A stretch of DNA of 64,000 nucleotides from Kribbella pittospori (GCF_004331465.1 NZ_SJKB01000004.1:248001-312000); one strand, 5' to 3'. Positions 1 to 11,783 are shown, numbered from the stretch's first letter. Translations and numbers: made by a program. Notes: generated by a model not told the origin, from the sequence alone.

Positions 1-1
1 G

Positions 2-601
2 TACGCCGAGCGTGAGTTCGCCGCGTTCGGAGCCGATCGACGACGGCGCGGGGCACTGCTCGAAGAAGGCGTGGAGACGATCCGGCGAGCGTGGGCGGGC
101 GACCTGTCGGTGACACCGCGGCCCGGCCATCGGATCCCGATCTACGCCGCTGGAGTGACAGAGGCGGGGCTGCAGCGGGCAGCGCGAGTGGGCGACGGCG
201 TGATCATCTACTGCGCGACCCCGGCGGATCTGATCGCCCGGCGGAAACTGCTGGACGAGGTCGTCGAGGACCCGCCGCCGTTGATCTGCACGGGCATCAT
301 GCACGTCGACGAAGACGCCGATCGAGCCTGGGCCGCCGCAGCGCCTGGGATCGCTTATCTGGAAGGGGAAATCGCGTCGTACGGCGGGACCGAGCCACCG
401 GCGCTGCGGCGGGAGGACTATCTGGTCGGTACGCCGGAGGACGTCGCCGGGCGGCTGATCGAGTTGCAGGCGGCGACCCGGTTCGTCCAGTTCGCGCACT
501 GGTTGCGCCTTCCAACCATGTCGCACGAGGCGGCGCTGCGGTCTCTCGAATTGGTTGCAGCTCGGGTGATTCCCGCCGTGCGGGCTGGTGTTGGACGCTA
601 G
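2..601 (+). CDS. LLM-class flavin-dependent oxidoreductase, C-terminal part
   Basis: The reading frame is open from the first bases of the window, so the gene starts upstream and only about 199 C-terminal residues are seen. The stretch (YAEREFAAFG..., then a GVETIRRAW segment and PIYAAGVTEAGLQRAARVGD) is typical of the end of the luciferase-like monooxygenase TIM barrel. In actinobacteria this family often uses coenzyme F420 rather than FMN. The cofactor- and substrate-binding N-terminal half is missing, so the substrate cannot be guessed. An internal GTG at 71 is in frame, but homology continues upstream of it. The family call is fairly safe; the reaction is unknown. Confidence 0.75.
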   Translation, partial: YAEREFAAFGADRRRRGALLEEGVETIRRAWAGDLSVTPRPGHRIPIYAAGVTEAGLQRAARVGDGVIIYCATPADLIARRKLLDEVVEDPPPLICTGIMHVDEDADRAWAAAAPGIAYLEGEIASYGGTEPPALRREDYLVGTPEDVAGRLIELQAATRFVQFAHWLRLPTMSHEAALRSLELVAARVIPAVRAGVGR

Positions 602-631
602 CTTGGGTGCAGGACGACCTGAGGAGACGGC

Positions 632-1792
632 GTGGGCGGGACCAGGGTCAGGCAACGGGGACGGGCTGCGGTGGTTTTGACCGCGCTGGCGTTGGCGGCG
701 GGATGCTCCGATGACGGTAGCGCGACGACAGCGGGTCCCGGCACCTCCGCACCCAGTACGACGCCCGCACCGAGCAGCACCGGTACGACGTCCGGCCCGG
801 CACCGGGCACGAGTCAGCAAGGGCCGGTGAAGCTGACCGTGGCGTCGACGGTCGCGACCGGGATCGACGTACCGTGGGGGCTCGCGTTCCTGCCCGACAA
901 GAGTGCGCTCGTGGCGGAGCGGGATTCGGCCAAGATCAAGCGGATCGCCGGCGGCCAGGTGAACGAGGTCGGCGAGGTGGACGACGTCGACCCGTCGTCC
1001 GAGGGTGGACTGCTCGGGCTGGCGGTGGATCCGGGGTACCCGGGCAAGCCGTACATCTACGCCTACTACTCGACCGGCGACGACAACCGGATCGCCCGGA
1101 TCACGTACCAGAACAACAAACTGTCCGACCAGCAGGTGATCCTCGACGGGATCCCGCAGTCGGCGGTCCACAACGGCGGGCGACTGCGGTTCGGTCCGGA
1201 CGGGTACCTGTACGCCGGCACCGGTGACGGGTCGGACCGGCCGAACTCCCAGGACGACGGATCGCTGGGCGGGAAGGTCCTGCGTATCACGACCGACGGC
1301 AGGGCGGCGCCGGGGAATCCGGACGGCCGGCTCTGGTTCTCCAAGGGCCACCGCAACGTGCAAGGCCTCGCCTTCGACGGCAAGCAGTTGTACGCCGCCG
1401 AGTTCGGCCAGAACACGTGGGACGAGCTGAACGCGATCACCGCCGGCACGAACTACGGCTGGCCGGCCGCGGAGGGCGTGAGCGGACTCGACGGTATGGC
1501 GGACCCGATCGCGCAGTGGCACACCAGCGACGCGTCGCCGAGCGGGATCGCGTTCGCGCAGGGGCACATCTTCATGGCCTCGCTCCGCGGCGAGCGGTTG
1601 TGGGCCATACCAGTTGCCAACGGCAAGCGAACCGGCGAACCGCAGGCGTTCTTCACCAACCAGTTCGGCCGGCTGCGCACGGTCGAGACCGCGCCGGACG
1701 GCTCGCTGTGGCTGACCACCTCCAACACCGACGGCCGCGCCGACACCCGCGACGGCGACGACAGAATTCTCCGGATCACCATCAGCCATTGA
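632..1792 (+). CDS. PQQ-dependent sugar dehydrogenase-like lipoprotein
   Basis: The 386-residue protein starts at GTG 632, seven bases after a GAGGAG ribosome-binding site. It begins with an arginine-rich n-region, a hydrophobic stretch and a lipobox (LALAAGC), then a Ser/Thr/Pro-rich linker to about residue 65. The rest is the six-bladed propeller of the soluble glucose/sorbosone dehydrogenase family, with VPWGLAFLPD opening the first blade and repeated GG-LR-GPDG-LY segments. Members oxidise aldoses or related sugars at the cell surface using PQQ, although many actinobacterial members have no proven substrate. It should be an exported, lipid-anchored enzyme. It follows the LLM oxidoreductase by 30 bp and could be cotranscribed with it. 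Confidence 0.82.
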   Translation: MGGTRVRQRGRAAVVLTALALAAGCSDDGSATTAGPGTSAPSTTPAPSSTGTTSGPAPGTSQQGPVKLTVASTVATGIDVPWGLAFLPDKSALVAERDSAKIKRIAGGQVNEVGEVDDVDPSSEGGLLGLAVDPGYPGKPYIYAYYSTGDDNRIARITYQNNKLSDQQVILDGIPQSAVHNGGRLRFGPDGYLYAGTGDGSDRPNSQDDGSLGGKVLRITTDGRAAPGNPDGRLWFSKGHRNVQGLAFDGKQLYAAEFGQNTWDELNAITAGTNYGWPAAEGVSGLDGMADPIAQWHTSDASPSGIAFAQGHIFMASLRGERLWAIPVANGKRTGEPQAFFTNQFGRLRTVETAPDGSLWLTTSNTDGRADTRDGDDRILRITISH

Positions 1793-1874
1793 CCGACAAC
1801 CGTTTGAAGGCTTTGCGCGTCTGGTACTAGTGGGGGAAGCCTTACAGAACAGCCGGTCGAGGGAGGAGTTGGTG

Positions 1875-2402
1875 ATGCGGCCCGATCAGGTGTCCGTTGT
1901 CCCTAGCAGTGTGGTCGCTTCGGTGAGCACCTTCGAGGATGCTCAGCAGACGGTCAGCTATCTGCGCAGTTACGGGATGGAACCGGGCAGCCTGGAGGTG
2001 GTCGGATCCGACCTGAGACAGGCCCGCAGACAACGGGTCGTCCCGGTCGCCAAGCTGACCGGCGTCGGCGCCGTACAGGGCGCGCTGCTCGGCATCCTCG
2101 CCGCCGTCTTCGTCACCCTCGTCGCCGAGACGACCCTGACCGGCCTGGCCGTCGTCGTCTGGGGCTTCGTGTACGGCGTACTGATCGGTGCGCTCTGGGG
2201 ATTGTTCCGGGGACTCGTGCGGAACCGGCCCAAGGCGGTGACGACCGAGGTCGTGCCGACCCGCTTCGAGGTGCGCTGCCCGTCCGAGGAACTGTCGGTC
2301 GCGCGGACGCTGCTCGCCGACGCCACCGACGTCGACGACGACGGCCGGGTCGAACGCGAGGTCATCGCGAACGCACCCCACAAGGACAAGAAAGCAGCCT
2401 GA
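1875..2402 (+). CDS. Small membrane protein with general-stress-protein-like N-terminus
   Basis: The ATG at 1875 was chosen because a GGGAGGAG site lies just upstream; an in-frame GTG at 1830 has no comparable site. The 175-residue product opens with a soluble domain (VSTFEDAQQTVSYLRSYGM) resembling the general stress protein 17M/YflT-type fold. Two hydrophobic segments follow around residues 65-110 (GALLGILAAVFVTLV and VVVWGFVYGVLIGALWG). The tail is charged and cytoplasmic-looking. This architecture is common in actinobacterial stress-related membrane proteins, but no biochemical function is known to me. A strong terminator follows it. Confidence 0.65.
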   Translation: MRPDQVSVVPSSVVASVSTFEDAQQTVSYLRSYGMEPGSLEVVGSDLRQARRQRVVPVAKLTGVGAVQGALLGILAAVFVTLVAETTLTGLAVVVWGFVYGVLIGALWGLFRGLVRNRPKAVTTEVVPTRFEVRCPSEELSVARTLLADATDVDDDGRVEREVIANAPHKDKKAA

Positions 2403-2409
2403 ACCGCGT

Positions 2410-2442
2410 CGGACCCCCGCAGGCGATGCCCGCGGGGGTCCG
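2410..2442. terminator. Bidirectional hairpin terminator
   Basis: A perfect 11-bp inverted repeat (CGGACCCCCGC at 2410-2420 and its complement at 2432-2442) with an 11-base loop lies between the convergent ends of the small membrane protein and gatB. There is no long U-tract, as is usual in high-GC actinobacteria. Its position suggests it stops transcription from both sides. Confidence 0.75.
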
Positions 2443-2452
2443 GCGACCAGGC

Positions 2453-3949
2453 TCAGATGCCCAGCTTGGCGTTCAGCAACTCGCGGACCTTCGCCGCGTC
2501 CGCCTTACCGCGCATGTCCTTCATGACCGCGCCGATCAACGCACCGGCCGCGGCCGGCTTGCCGGAGTTGACCTTCTCGACCACGTCCGGGTTGGCCGCG
2601 ATCGCACGGTCGATCGCCTCGATCAGCGCCGAGTCGTCAGACACCAGGGCCAGGCCACGCTTCTCGATGATCTCGGCCGGCGTGCCTTCACCCTTGATCA
2701 GGCCGTCGAAGACCTGCCGCGCCAGCTTGTCGTTCAGCGAACCGGCGTCGACCAGCTTCTGCACCTCAGCGACCTCGGCCGGGCCGACGCCCAGCGCCTC
2801 CAACTCCTGACCGGACTCGTTCGCGGCCCGGGCCAGCTCACCCAGCCACCACTTCTTCGCGGCCGCCGGCGTGACCCCGAGCTCGACCGTTGCGACGATG
2901 GGCTCGAGCGCGTTGCCGTTGATGACGTCGCGCATCTCGAGATCGGTGAAGGCCCACTCCTCCTGCAGCCGGACCCGCCGCAGTGAAGGTGCCTCCGGCA
3001 ACGAAGCGCGGATCTCCTCGACCCATTCGCGCGACGGAGCCACCGGGACGAGGTCAGGCTCCGGGAAGTACCGGTAGTCCTCGGCGTCGGACTTCTCCCG
3101 GCCCGAGGTGGTGATACCGGTGTCCTCGTGCCAGTGCCGGGTCTCCTGCACGACCTTGCCGCCGGCCGACAGCACCGCCGCCTGCCGGGTGATCTCGTAC
3201 GTCACCGCCCGCTCGACCGAGCGGAACGAGTTGACGTTCTTGGTCTCGGTCCGGGTGCCTAGAACAGTGGAGCCCGAAGGCTTCAGCGAGACGTTCGCGT
3301 CGCAGCGCAGCGAGCCCTGGTCCATCCGGACGTCGGAGACGCCGAGCGCGAGCAGCAGGTCGCGCAGCATGCTCACATACGCGCGCGCCACCGCCGCGGC
3401 CTTGTCCCCCGGCACCTCGATCGTCTTGGTGACGATCTCGATCAGCGGGATACCGGCCCGGTTGTAGTCGACCAGCGAGTGCGACGCGCCGTGGATCCGG
3501 CCGGTCGCGCCACCGACGTGGGTGGACTTGCCGGTGTCCTCCTCCATGTGGGCGCGCTCGATCTCGATCCGGTACGTCTCACCGTCGACGACGACTTCGG
3601 TCCACCCGTTGTACGCGATCGGCTCGTCGTACTGGGAGGTCTGGAAGTTCTTCGGCATGTCCGGGTAGAAGTAGTTCTTCCGGGCGAACCGGCACCACTC
3701 GGCGATCTCGCAGTTCAGCGCCAGGCCGATCTTGATCGCGGACTCGACGCCGCGCCGGTTCACCACCGGCAGCGCGCCGGGCAGGCCGAGGCAGACCGGG
3801 CAGGTCTGCGTGTTGGGCGGCGCGCCGAACTCGGTCGGGCAGCCGCAGAACATCTTCGACTTCGTGTTCAGCTCGACGTGGACCTCGAGGCCCATCACCG
3901 GGTCGTACTGCGCCAGCGCGTCGTCGATCTCGAGGACGTCGGCAGTCAT
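2453..3949 (-). CDS. gatB: Aspartyl/glutamyl-tRNA amidotransferase subunit B
   Basis: GatB (498 residues, a normal length) binds the misacylated Glu-tRNA(Gln) or Asp-tRNA(Asn) and activates its carboxylate with ATP before amidation. The start MTADVLEID at 3949 gives the family N-terminus; longer in-frame extensions have no homology. [22 protein letters not shown] is followed by paired cysteines (CPVCLG) of the zinc site. The cradle-domain segments ([14 protein letters not shown] and [11 protein letters not shown]) are intact, and the C-terminal YqeY-like helical domain ends in LLNAKLGI. Its ATG overlaps the gatA stop by four bases (ATGA), so translation is probably coupled. Confidence 0.97.
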   Translation of the reverse strand: MTADVLEIDDALAQYDPVMGLEVHVELNTKSKMFCGCPTEFGAPPNTQTCPVCLGLPGALPVVNRRGVESAIKIGLALNCEIAEWCRFARKNYFYPDMPKNFQTSQYDEPIAYNGWTEVVVDGETYRIEIERAHMEEDTGKSTHVGGATGRIHGASHSLVDYNRAGIPLIEIVTKTIEVPGDKAAAVARAYVSMLRDLLLALGVSDVRMDQGSLRCDANVSLKPSGSTVLGTRTETKNVNSFRSVERAVTYEITRQAAVLSAGGKVVQETRHWHEDTGITTSGREKSDAEDYRYFPEPDLVPVAPSREWVEEIRASLPEAPSLRRVRLQEEWAFTDLEMRDVINGNALEPIVATVELGVTPAAAKKWWLGELARAANESGQELEALGVGPAEVAEVQKLVDAGSLNDKLARQVFDGLIKGEGTPAEIIEKRGLALVSDDSALIEAIDRAIAANPDVVEKVNSGKPAAAGALIGAVMKDMRGKADAAKVRELLNAKLGI

Positions 3950-5451
3950 CGGGTCACCTCCAGCTCCGGAGCCTTGGTCATCAGTACGCCGCCCCACTGC
4001 TCGGCCAGCGCGGACTCCAGCGCGGCACCGACGGTGTAGCACAGGTCGTCGCGCAGCACCGGCGCCATCACGTGGAAGCCGACCGGCATGTTGTCCTCGT
4101 CGGCCAGACCGCACGGGAACGACGCGGCCGCGTTGCCGGCCAGGTTGGACGGGATCGTGCAGAGGTCGTTCTTGTACATCGCGATCGGGTCGTCGATCCG
4201 GTCACCGATCGCGAACGCCGTCGTCGGCGTCGCGGGCGAGACGAGTACGTCGACGTGTTCGTAGGCGTTGACGAAGTCGCGGGCGATCAGCGTCCGCACC
4301 TTCTGCGCCTGGCCGTAGTAGGCGTCGTAGTACCCGCTCGACAACGCGTGCGTGCCGAGCATGATCCGGCGCTTCACCTCGTCACCGAAGCCCGCCTCAC
4401 GGGTCAGGTTCATCACCTTCTCCGCGCTGTTCGTGCCGTCGTCGCCGACCCGCAGCCCGTACCGCATCGCGTCGAACTTGGCCAGGTTGGACGAGGCCTC
4501 GCTCGGCAGGATCAGGTAGTACGCCGGCAGCGCGTACTGGAAGTGCGGGCAGGAGACCTCGACCACCTCGGCGCCGAGCTTGGTGAGCAGCTCGACCGCC
4601 TCGTGGAAGCGCGCCTCGACACCCGGCTGGTACCCCTCGCCACCGAGCTCCTTGACCACGCCGACGCGCAGACCGGCCACGTCACCGTTGCGGGCCGCCG
4701 CGACGACGGCCGGGACCGGCTGGTTGATCGACGTCGAGTCCATCGGGTCGTAGCCGGCGATCGCCTCGTGCAGCAGCGCCGCGTCGAGCGTCGTACGTGC
4801 ACACGGACCAGGCGTGTCGAGCGAAGACGCCAGCGCGATCAGCCCGTACCGCGAGGTCCCGCCGTACGTCGGCTTGACCCCGACCGTCCCGGTGAACGCG
4901 CCGGGCTGCCGGATCGAGCCACCGGTGTCGGTGCCGATCGCGAGCGGTGCCTCGTAGGCCGCCAGTGCGGCCGAAGACCCACCGCCGGAACCACCCGGGA
5001 TCCGGCCGAGATCCCACGGGTTGTGGGTCGTGCCGTAGGCCGAGTTCTCCGTCGAGGAGCCCATCGCGAACTCGTCCATGTTGGTCTTGCCGAGGATGAC
5101 GATGCCGGCCGCCTTCAGCCGCTTCACCATCGTCGAGTCGTACGGCGGCTTCCAGCCCTCGAGGATCTTCGAGCCGGCGGTGGTCGGAATGCCCTCTTGG
5201 GTGAGCACGTCCTTCAGCGCCAGCGGGACACCGGCCAGCGGAGCGAGCTCCTCGCCCGCCGCCCGGCGGGTGTCCACAGCGGCGGCTTGCGCCAGCGCGC
5301 CCTCGGTGTCGACGTGCAGGAACGCGTGCACGTCACCGTCGACGGCGGCGATCCGGTCCAGATGCGCCTGGGTGATCTCCACCGAGCTGGCCTGGCCGGA
5401 CGTCATCAGCTCCGCGAGCTCTGCCGCGGTCTTGCGGATCAGGTCGCTCAT
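3946..5451 (-). CDS. gatA: Aspartyl/glutamyl-tRNA amidotransferase subunit A
   Basis: GatA (501 residues) is the glutaminase subunit, which supplies ammonia to GatB through a channel. The start [12 protein letters not shown] at 5451 is one base after the gatC stop; the longer open frame upstream is coding only in gatC's frame. The amidase signature is intact, and the Ser-cisSer-Lys triad can be placed at K80 (LALKDV), S155 (PGGSGGGS) and S179 ([10 protein letters not shown]). The middle of the gatC-gatA-gatB operon is the expected place for it. Presence of GatCAB implies that Gln-tRNA and/or Asn-tRNA are made by the indirect route. Confidence 0.97.
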   Translation of the reverse strand: MSDLIRKTAAELAELMTSGQASSVEITQAHLDRIAAVDGDVHAFLHVDTEGALAQAAAVDTRRAAGEELAPLAGVPLALKDVLTQEGIPTTAGSKILEGWKPPYDSTMVKRLKAAGIVILGKTNMDEFAMGSSTENSAYGTTHNPWDLGRIPGGSGGGSSAALAAYEAPLAIGTDTGGSIRQPGAFTGTVGVKPTYGGTSRYGLIALASSLDTPGPCARTTLDAALLHEAIAGYDPMDSTSINQPVPAVVAAARNGDVAGLRVGVVKELGGEGYQPGVEARFHEAVELLTKLGAEVVEVSCPHFQYALPAYYLILPSEASSNLAKFDAMRYGLRVGDDGTNSAEKVMNLTREAGFGDEVKRRIMLGTHALSSGYYDAYYGQAQKVRTLIARDFVNAYEHVDVLVSPATPTTAFAIGDRIDDPIAMYKNDLCTIPSNLAGNAAASFPCGLADEDNMPVGFHVMAPVLRDDLCYTVGAALESALAEQWGGVLMTKAPELEVTR

Positions 5452-5452
5452 G

Positions 5453-5749
5453 TCAGTCCTCCTCCAGGATCCGCGGCACCCGGAATCGCTGCTCCTCGGC
5501 GGCCGGCGCACCGGACAGCGCCTGCTCGGGTGTGAGGCACGGCACGTTCTCGTCCGCGCGCATCACGTTGGTGAGCGGGAGGGCATGCGAGGTCGGCGGG
5601 ATGTCGTCCGCGGCCACCTGGCTGACCTGCCCGACCAAGGTGATGATCTGGTCGAGCTGCGGGGCGAGGTGGTCGAGCTCGTCGTCGGTGAGCTCGATCC
5701 GCGCCAGTCGCGCCAGGTGCGCGACCTCTTCGCGGGTAATCGATGGCAT
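5453..5749 (-). CDS. gatC: Aspartyl/glutamyl-tRNA amidotransferase subunit C
   Basis: The 98-residue protein starts at [20 protein letters not shown], the standard GatC opening, and ends in RVPRILEED. GatC wraps around the GatA-GatB interface and stabilises the complex. The start at 5749 gives the normal family length; the upstream in-frame extension is low-complexity and was rejected. It is the first gene of the gatCAB operon, and the operon promoter must lie in the 225-bp gap shared with the divergent ACT-domain gene. Confidence 0.95.
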   Translation of the reverse strand: MPSITREEVAHLARLARIELTDDELDHLAPQLDQIITLVGQVSQVAADDIPPTSHALPLTNVMRADENVPCLTPEQALSGAPAAEEQRFRVPRILEED

Positions 5750-5974
5750 GAACTGATCCAATGGTTTCTTGAGGATTGACCGGGGTGAATTCGGCCCGGA
5801 CCCGGCCATCCTAGTGGGCTCGTGTATCGGCTGCGTTTCCTTGTCCCCCGGGCTGTGGACAACGCTGCGGGTTCGCCGGCCGAGAGGGCCGGGCGTGTCT
5901 TCGGGTTCCGCTCTGTAACATGGGCCGCGACAGGGCGTTACGCGCAAGGTGATCGGCTGGGAGATGATCGTTCG

Positions 5975-6622
5975 GTGTTCCTGCTGCGCTTGATCATCCC
6001 GGACCGGCCCGGTTCGCTCGGCACCGTGGCCACCGCCCTCGGTGAGGTGAACGCCGACATCCACGCGATCGAGATCGTCGAGCACCGCCGTGAGAACGGC
6101 ACCGCTGTCGACGACATCGTGGTCGACGTGCCGACCGGCGTACTGCCGGACCGACTCGTCTCCGCGTGCAACAGCGTCGCGGACGTCGAGGTCATCTGGT
6201 TCTCCCGGTACGGCGCCGGCGGCGGACTGCACATGGACCTCGAGGCCGTGGAGCAGATGACGTCTGCCCCGGCCGACGCGATCGACATCCTGGTCGAGCA
6301 GTCACCGGCCGTGCTGCACGCCGACTGGGCTGCATTGCTCGACGGCACGGGCAGTGAGGTGAAGGTGGCGCTCGAGACCAGCGCCACGCCGGAGTTCGGT
6401 GACGTGGCGGCGACCTGGCTGCCGTTGAAGAAGGCCACCACAATGGCGTCCCCGATGGAGCACAAGGGTCTCGCGGAATCTGTTCTGGTCGCGGCGCCGC
6501 TGGAGTCCGACCGCCGGATGCTGGTCATCGGGCGTCGTGGCGGGCCGGAGTTCCTGGCCTCCGAGGTGGCCCGGCTCAGCTACCTGGCGTCGCTGGCAGT
6601 CACCATCCGCGCGACCGCCTGA
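5975..6622 (+). CDS. ACT-domain protein
   Basis: A GTG start at 5975, preceded by GGGAGA about ten bases upstream, puts the ACT fold at the N-terminus (FLLRLIIPDRPGSLGTVATALGEVNADIHAIEIV). ACT domains usually bind amino acids and control a fused or partner enzyme. The remaining residues, about 80-215, include an alpha/beta region with SPAVLHADWAALL and a C-terminal IGRRGGPEFLASEVARL that looks GAF-like. No catalytic domain is visible, so it may be a stand-alone sensor. A start at 5822 is possible in frame but would add 51 residues with no recognisable similarity. It is divergent from gatC. Confidence 0.65.
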   Translation: MFLLRLIIPDRPGSLGTVATALGEVNADIHAIEIVEHRRENGTAVDDIVVDVPTGVLPDRLVSACNSVADVEVIWFSRYGAGGGLHMDLEAVEQMTSAPADAIDILVEQSPAVLHADWAALLDGTGSEVKVALETSATPEFGDVAATWLPLKKATTMASPMEHKGLAESVLVAAPLESDRRMLVIGRRGGPEFLASEVARLSYLASLAVTIRATA

Positions 6623-6671
6623 CCGTTGCCCTACCGCGCACCGCCGTACTGCTGGCCGCCGTTCGGCTCGC

Positions 6672-6896
6672 CTACGTGAACTTGAAGTAGGCGAGCGTCC
6701 ACAGCCCTGCGATCACCAGCAGGACGACGACCCCGACCAGGGCCACGATCAGGATCGCCTGGCTGTTGCTGCCGGAACGCTCCGGGAGGTCGAACTGGGT
6801 AGGCCCCCAGGGCCCACCGCCGTCGACCCGCTGGGATGCCTCGGGCGGCGGTTTGACCACCGCCCGGGCATCCCGCTTCTCGTGGGGGAACTTCAT
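6672..6896 (-). CDS. 74-residue single-TM protein
   Basis: The frame starts at MKFPHEKRDARAVV (6896), 22 bp after the stop of the upstream Pro/Gln/Gly-rich membrane protein, so the two are probably one transcript. Residues 1-45 are charged and proline-rich. Residues 46-68 form one hydrophobic helix (AILIVALVGVVVLLVIAGLW), and the last residues are LAYFKFT. I recognise no family. Small size, a single TM and linkage to another single-TM protein suggest an accessory membrane partner. Confidence 0.55.
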   Translation of the reverse strand: MKFPHEKRDARAVVKPPPEASQRVDGGGPWGPTQFDLPERSGSNSQAILIVALVGVVVLLVIAGLWTLAYFKFT

Positions 6897-6918
6897 CCGG
6901 CCTCCGTTGTGCGCTTGC

Positions 6919-8421
6919 TCAGACGTAGAAGGTCTCGTAGCTGACCGAGATCCGCTGCGAGGCGTAGTCGTCCTCGCTGTTGCCGGTGATCTCGACCCGC
7001 CATCCGGCCACATAAGCAGCGTACGACTTGCCGTCACTGTGCTTGTCGACGTACTCCTTCACCGCGGCCACGTCCTCGCCCTTCAGCGCGCCGAACGCGT
7101 CGTTCACCGCAGCCGGGAACGCCGTCTTCACGTCTGCCGGATCACCGGACGCGCTCACCTCGAGCGACCGGATGCCCTCGCCCTTGCCGGCGTAGGAGTA
7201 GACCCGCTGCGAACCGTACTTGCCGACCTGCTTGCTGCAGGAGCTGGTGCAGACGTACTTCTTCGTCTTCAGCGCGGCGACCAGCTGCGGCTCGGTCGTG
7301 TCGAACGCCTTCCGCGGCAGGTCGAGCGAGTCGGCGCCGGACTTGCCGCCGGACAGCTGCAGGTCGTCGCCGTCGTTGCGCAGCTCGAACTCGCCCCAGC
7401 TGCTGCCGACCTTCTGCGACTTCTGGCCGGTCTTGACCGCGTCCTGGATCTTCTTGACCTCGCCGCCGCCGAACGTGTCGTTGCCGATCGCCTGCAGCTC
7501 GGCGTCGAAGGTGACGCCGGCGTTGTTGACGTTGTCCTCGTTCTGCGACCGCAGCAGGACGCCGAGGATGGTGCCGTCCTTCTGGAACTGGAAGACCGCC
7601 TCGGCCTCGGTGGCGCCGTCGTACTTGAAGCAGCCGCGGTGCGCACCCTGTTCGGTGTTGAACAGGTCGCTGCACCGGAACCCGATGCCCTGCAGCTTCT
7701 CGGTTGCGGTCTTCGCCTGGCCGGTCGACTCGCCGAGCGAACCGTCGTCCTCGCCGTTGCTCTGGTTGCCGGTCGGCTGCGACTGCCCGTTGGTGGGACC
7801 GGCCTCGGGCTTGTCGTCACCGCCGAGGGCGCGGACACCGAGGAAGATCAGCAGACCGATCAGCACGATGCCGACGACACCGCCACCGATCACCAGCGGC
7901 ATCTTGTCCTTGCTGATGCCACCGGGACCCTTGCCGGGACCGCCCTGCTGCCACTGCTGCTGGCCGGACTGACCGCCTTGCTGCTGGTGCCAACCGCCCT
8001 GCTGCTGGCCCTGCTGGCTCCACGGCTGCTGCTGATAGGAGCCGCCGCCTTGCTGCTGCGGGGAGCGCTGACCCCAGCCGCCCTGCCCCTGGCCGGGTTG
8101 ACCCTGACCTGGCTGGCCGTGCTGAGGCGGCTGCCCCGGCTGCTGTCCCCAGCCGCCGCCCTGCTGCGGGGGCCGGCCTTGCTGCGGAGGCTGCCCTTGC
8201 GGGGGCTGACCCTGCTGCGGAGGCTGGCCTTGTTGCGGGGGCCCTTGGCGTGGGGGCTGACCCTGTTGCGGTGGCTGCTGCGGGCGCTGGCCCCAACCGC
8301 CACCGCCCTGGCCCGGAGGCTGTTGTCCCCAGCCGCCTTGACCTCCCTGTCCCCCTTGCTGCCCGCCTGGCTGGCCCCCCGGCTGCCCAGGACCCCACGG
8401 TCCCTGCGGCGGCGTCGTCAT
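6919..8421 (-). CDS. Membrane protein with long Pro/Gln/Gly-rich cytoplasmic tail
   Basis: The 500-residue protein starts at MTTPPQGPWG (8421) behind a GGAGCGAAT site. Residues 1-168 are almost entirely Pro, Gln, Gly and Trp, with short repeats such as GQPPQQGQPPQQG. Residues 174-199 are a single strong TM helix. The remaining 300 residues look extracellular, with four cysteines that could form two disulfides (FRCSDLF, RGCFKY, YVCTSSC). By the positive-inside rule the low-complexity tail is cytoplasmic. Such architecture is common in actinobacterial envelope proteins, but I know no function. It probably forms an operon with the 74-residue gene downstream. Confidence 0.7.
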   Translation of the reverse strand: MTTPPQGPWGPGQPGGQPGGQQGGQGGQGGWGQQPPGQGGGGWGQRPQQPPQQGQPPRQGPPQQGQPPQQGQPPQGQPPQQGRPPQQGGGWGQQPGQPPQHGQPGQGQPGQGQGGWGQRSPQQQGGGSYQQQPWSQQGQQQGGWHQQQGGQSGQQQWQQGGPGKGPGGISKDKMPLVIGGGVVGIVLIGLLIFLGVRALGGDDKPEAGPTNGQSQPTGNQSNGEDDGSLGESTGQAKTATEKLQGIGFRCSDLFNTEQGAHRGCFKYDGATEAEAVFQFQKDGTILGVLLRSQNEDNVNNAGVTFDAELQAIGNDTFGGGEVKKIQDAVKTGQKSQKVGSSWGEFELRNDGDDLQLSGGKSGADSLDLPRKAFDTTEPQLVAALKTKKYVCTSSCSKQVGKYGSQRVYSYAGKGEGIRSLEVSASGDPADVKTAFPAAVNDAFGALKGEDVAAVKEYVDKHSDGKSYAAYVAGWRVEITGNSEDDYASQRISVSYETFYV

Positions 8422-8509
8422 ATTCGCTCCTTCTGAACCCACGTGTAGACGTGCAAAGTTAACAGTCCGACGGCTCAGTCCGGCCGCCGGATCCGTGGAA
8501 TCCGGTGTG

Positions 8510-10648
<2,139 letters not shown>

Positions 10649-10683
10649 CTACAACCCACCACCGACGTTCCCAGGAAAGAAAG

Positions 10684-10700
10684 CGCCGCCTTCGGCGGCG
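10684..10700 (-). terminator. Terminator of the methionine-synthase-like gene
   Basis: A 7-bp GC stem (CGCCGCC/GGCGGCG) with a TTC loop is followed, on the minus strand, by a T-rich run (CTTTCTTTCC, 10683-10674). This is one of the few classical intrinsic terminators in the window. It lies between the stop of the methionine-synthase-like gene and ligA. Confidence 0.75.
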
Positions 10701-10726
10701 GGGTGTTGGCGGGGGTCACCGACGTT

Positions 10727-11707
10727 TCAGCTGTTCTCCGCGGCTTCGGCGACGGCATCCGCGGTACGCCGCAGGAGTTCGAGGCGGGACCGCGCATCGG
10801 CCGGAGACGGGGAGGCAGCCAGTCCACATGCGGGTGTGATCACGACCTTCTTGAGCAGCTCAGGGTCGAGTCCGAGCTCACGCCAGCGCCGGACCAGTGG
10901 GTCGGCGGCCTGCTCCTCGTTCGGCAGAGCGCCTGTGGTGGCGATCAGCCCTGCATAGAGCGTCACGCCCGCCTCAGCCGCGATCGCAATCTGATCCCAG
11001 GCGGCGTTGTTGAGCAGGGAGATGTCCACGGCAACGCCGGTGGCGCCGGACTTCGTGAGGACCTCGATCGGCGGTCGTGCGGCGCAGCAGTGGATGACTG
11101 TCGGTGCCTGCGTGGTCACGAGACTGAGCAACTCGACCGCCCCCGGGCCGTCCACAGACCGGTGTTTGCTCCAGCCACTAGCAGTCGGCACGGCTCCAGC
11201 CAGCGCAGCAGGCAGCCCCGGCTCATCGATCTGTACGACGACCTCCGCACCAGGCACACGACGTCGTACCTCGGCCACGTGATCACTCAGGCCCAGCGCC
11301 AGCGTCTGAGCGAGGTCCCGCCGGGCACCGTGGTCCGCCAGCACCTTGTCACCGCGCGGCAACTCCACAGTGGATGCCAGGGTCCACGGTCCGGTGAGCT
11401 GGAGCTTCAGTGGCCCGCTGTAACCATCTGCCAACTCTTCGAGCGCATCCAGGTCCTCAGCCAGCAGCGACCGCGCCCGCCGCTGGTCCAGACTCGCCCG
11501 CGGATCGCCACCCCCGGTGAGCCGCCAGCCCGCCGGCTGCAGGTCCACAGCAAGCTCATTCAGTACGGCGACCGCCCGGCTGAGCATGTCGCCGTACGGA
11601 CGGGCCGGCAGCTCGGCGAGGAACGGGATGTCGACAGCCTCGAGCAGCACCTTCGTCCACTCGCGGATGTCATCGCCCGGGAGCGACCCCAGGCCGGTTG
11701 TGCTCAT
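10727..11707 (-). CDS. Short cobalamin-independent methionine-synthase-like protein
   Basis: The 326-residue protein corresponds only to the C-terminal catalytic barrel of MetE (UROD/MetE-like superfamily); the N-terminal half of full-length MetE is absent. Zinc-ligand motifs are visible: VIHCCA carries the His-x-Cys pair and TPACGLA the distal cysteine. The usual glutamate ligand may be replaced by Asp in VAVDISLL. Such core enzymes transfer a methyl group to homocysteine, and some use a methyl donor other than the folate used by MetE. It follows mnmA after 76 bp in the same direction. That spacing and the sulfur-related neighbours suggest, but do not prove, a role in sulfur amino acid metabolism. 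Confidence 0.75.
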   Translation of the reverse strand: MSTTGLGSLPGDDIREWTKVLLEAVDIPFLAELPARPYGDMLSRAVAVLNELAVDLQPAGWRLTGGGDPRASLDQRRARSLLAEDLDALEELADGYSGPLKLQLTGPWTLASTVELPRGDKVLADHGARRDLAQTLALGLSDHVAEVRRRVPGAEVVVQIDEPGLPAALAGAVPTASGWSKHRSVDGPGAVELLSLVTTQAPTVIHCCAARPPIEVLTKSGATGVAVDISLLNNAAWDQIAIAAEAGVTLYAGLIATTGALPNEEQAADPLVRRWRELGLDPELLKKVVITPACGLAASPSPADARSRLELLRRTADAVAEAAENS

Positions 11708-11783
11708 CCACGTCCTCGCTTCGCTCCGGGCGCGGATGAGACACGAGATCGGCTGTGCTTGATGATGAACTCACTGCGTTCGT

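Noticed and set aside
7919..8421. Repetitive DNA considered as a tandem-repeat locus
   Set aside because: The repeats are irregular codon-level repeats of Pro/Gln/Gly in one long open frame with a good start; it is low-complexity protein rather than a DNA element.
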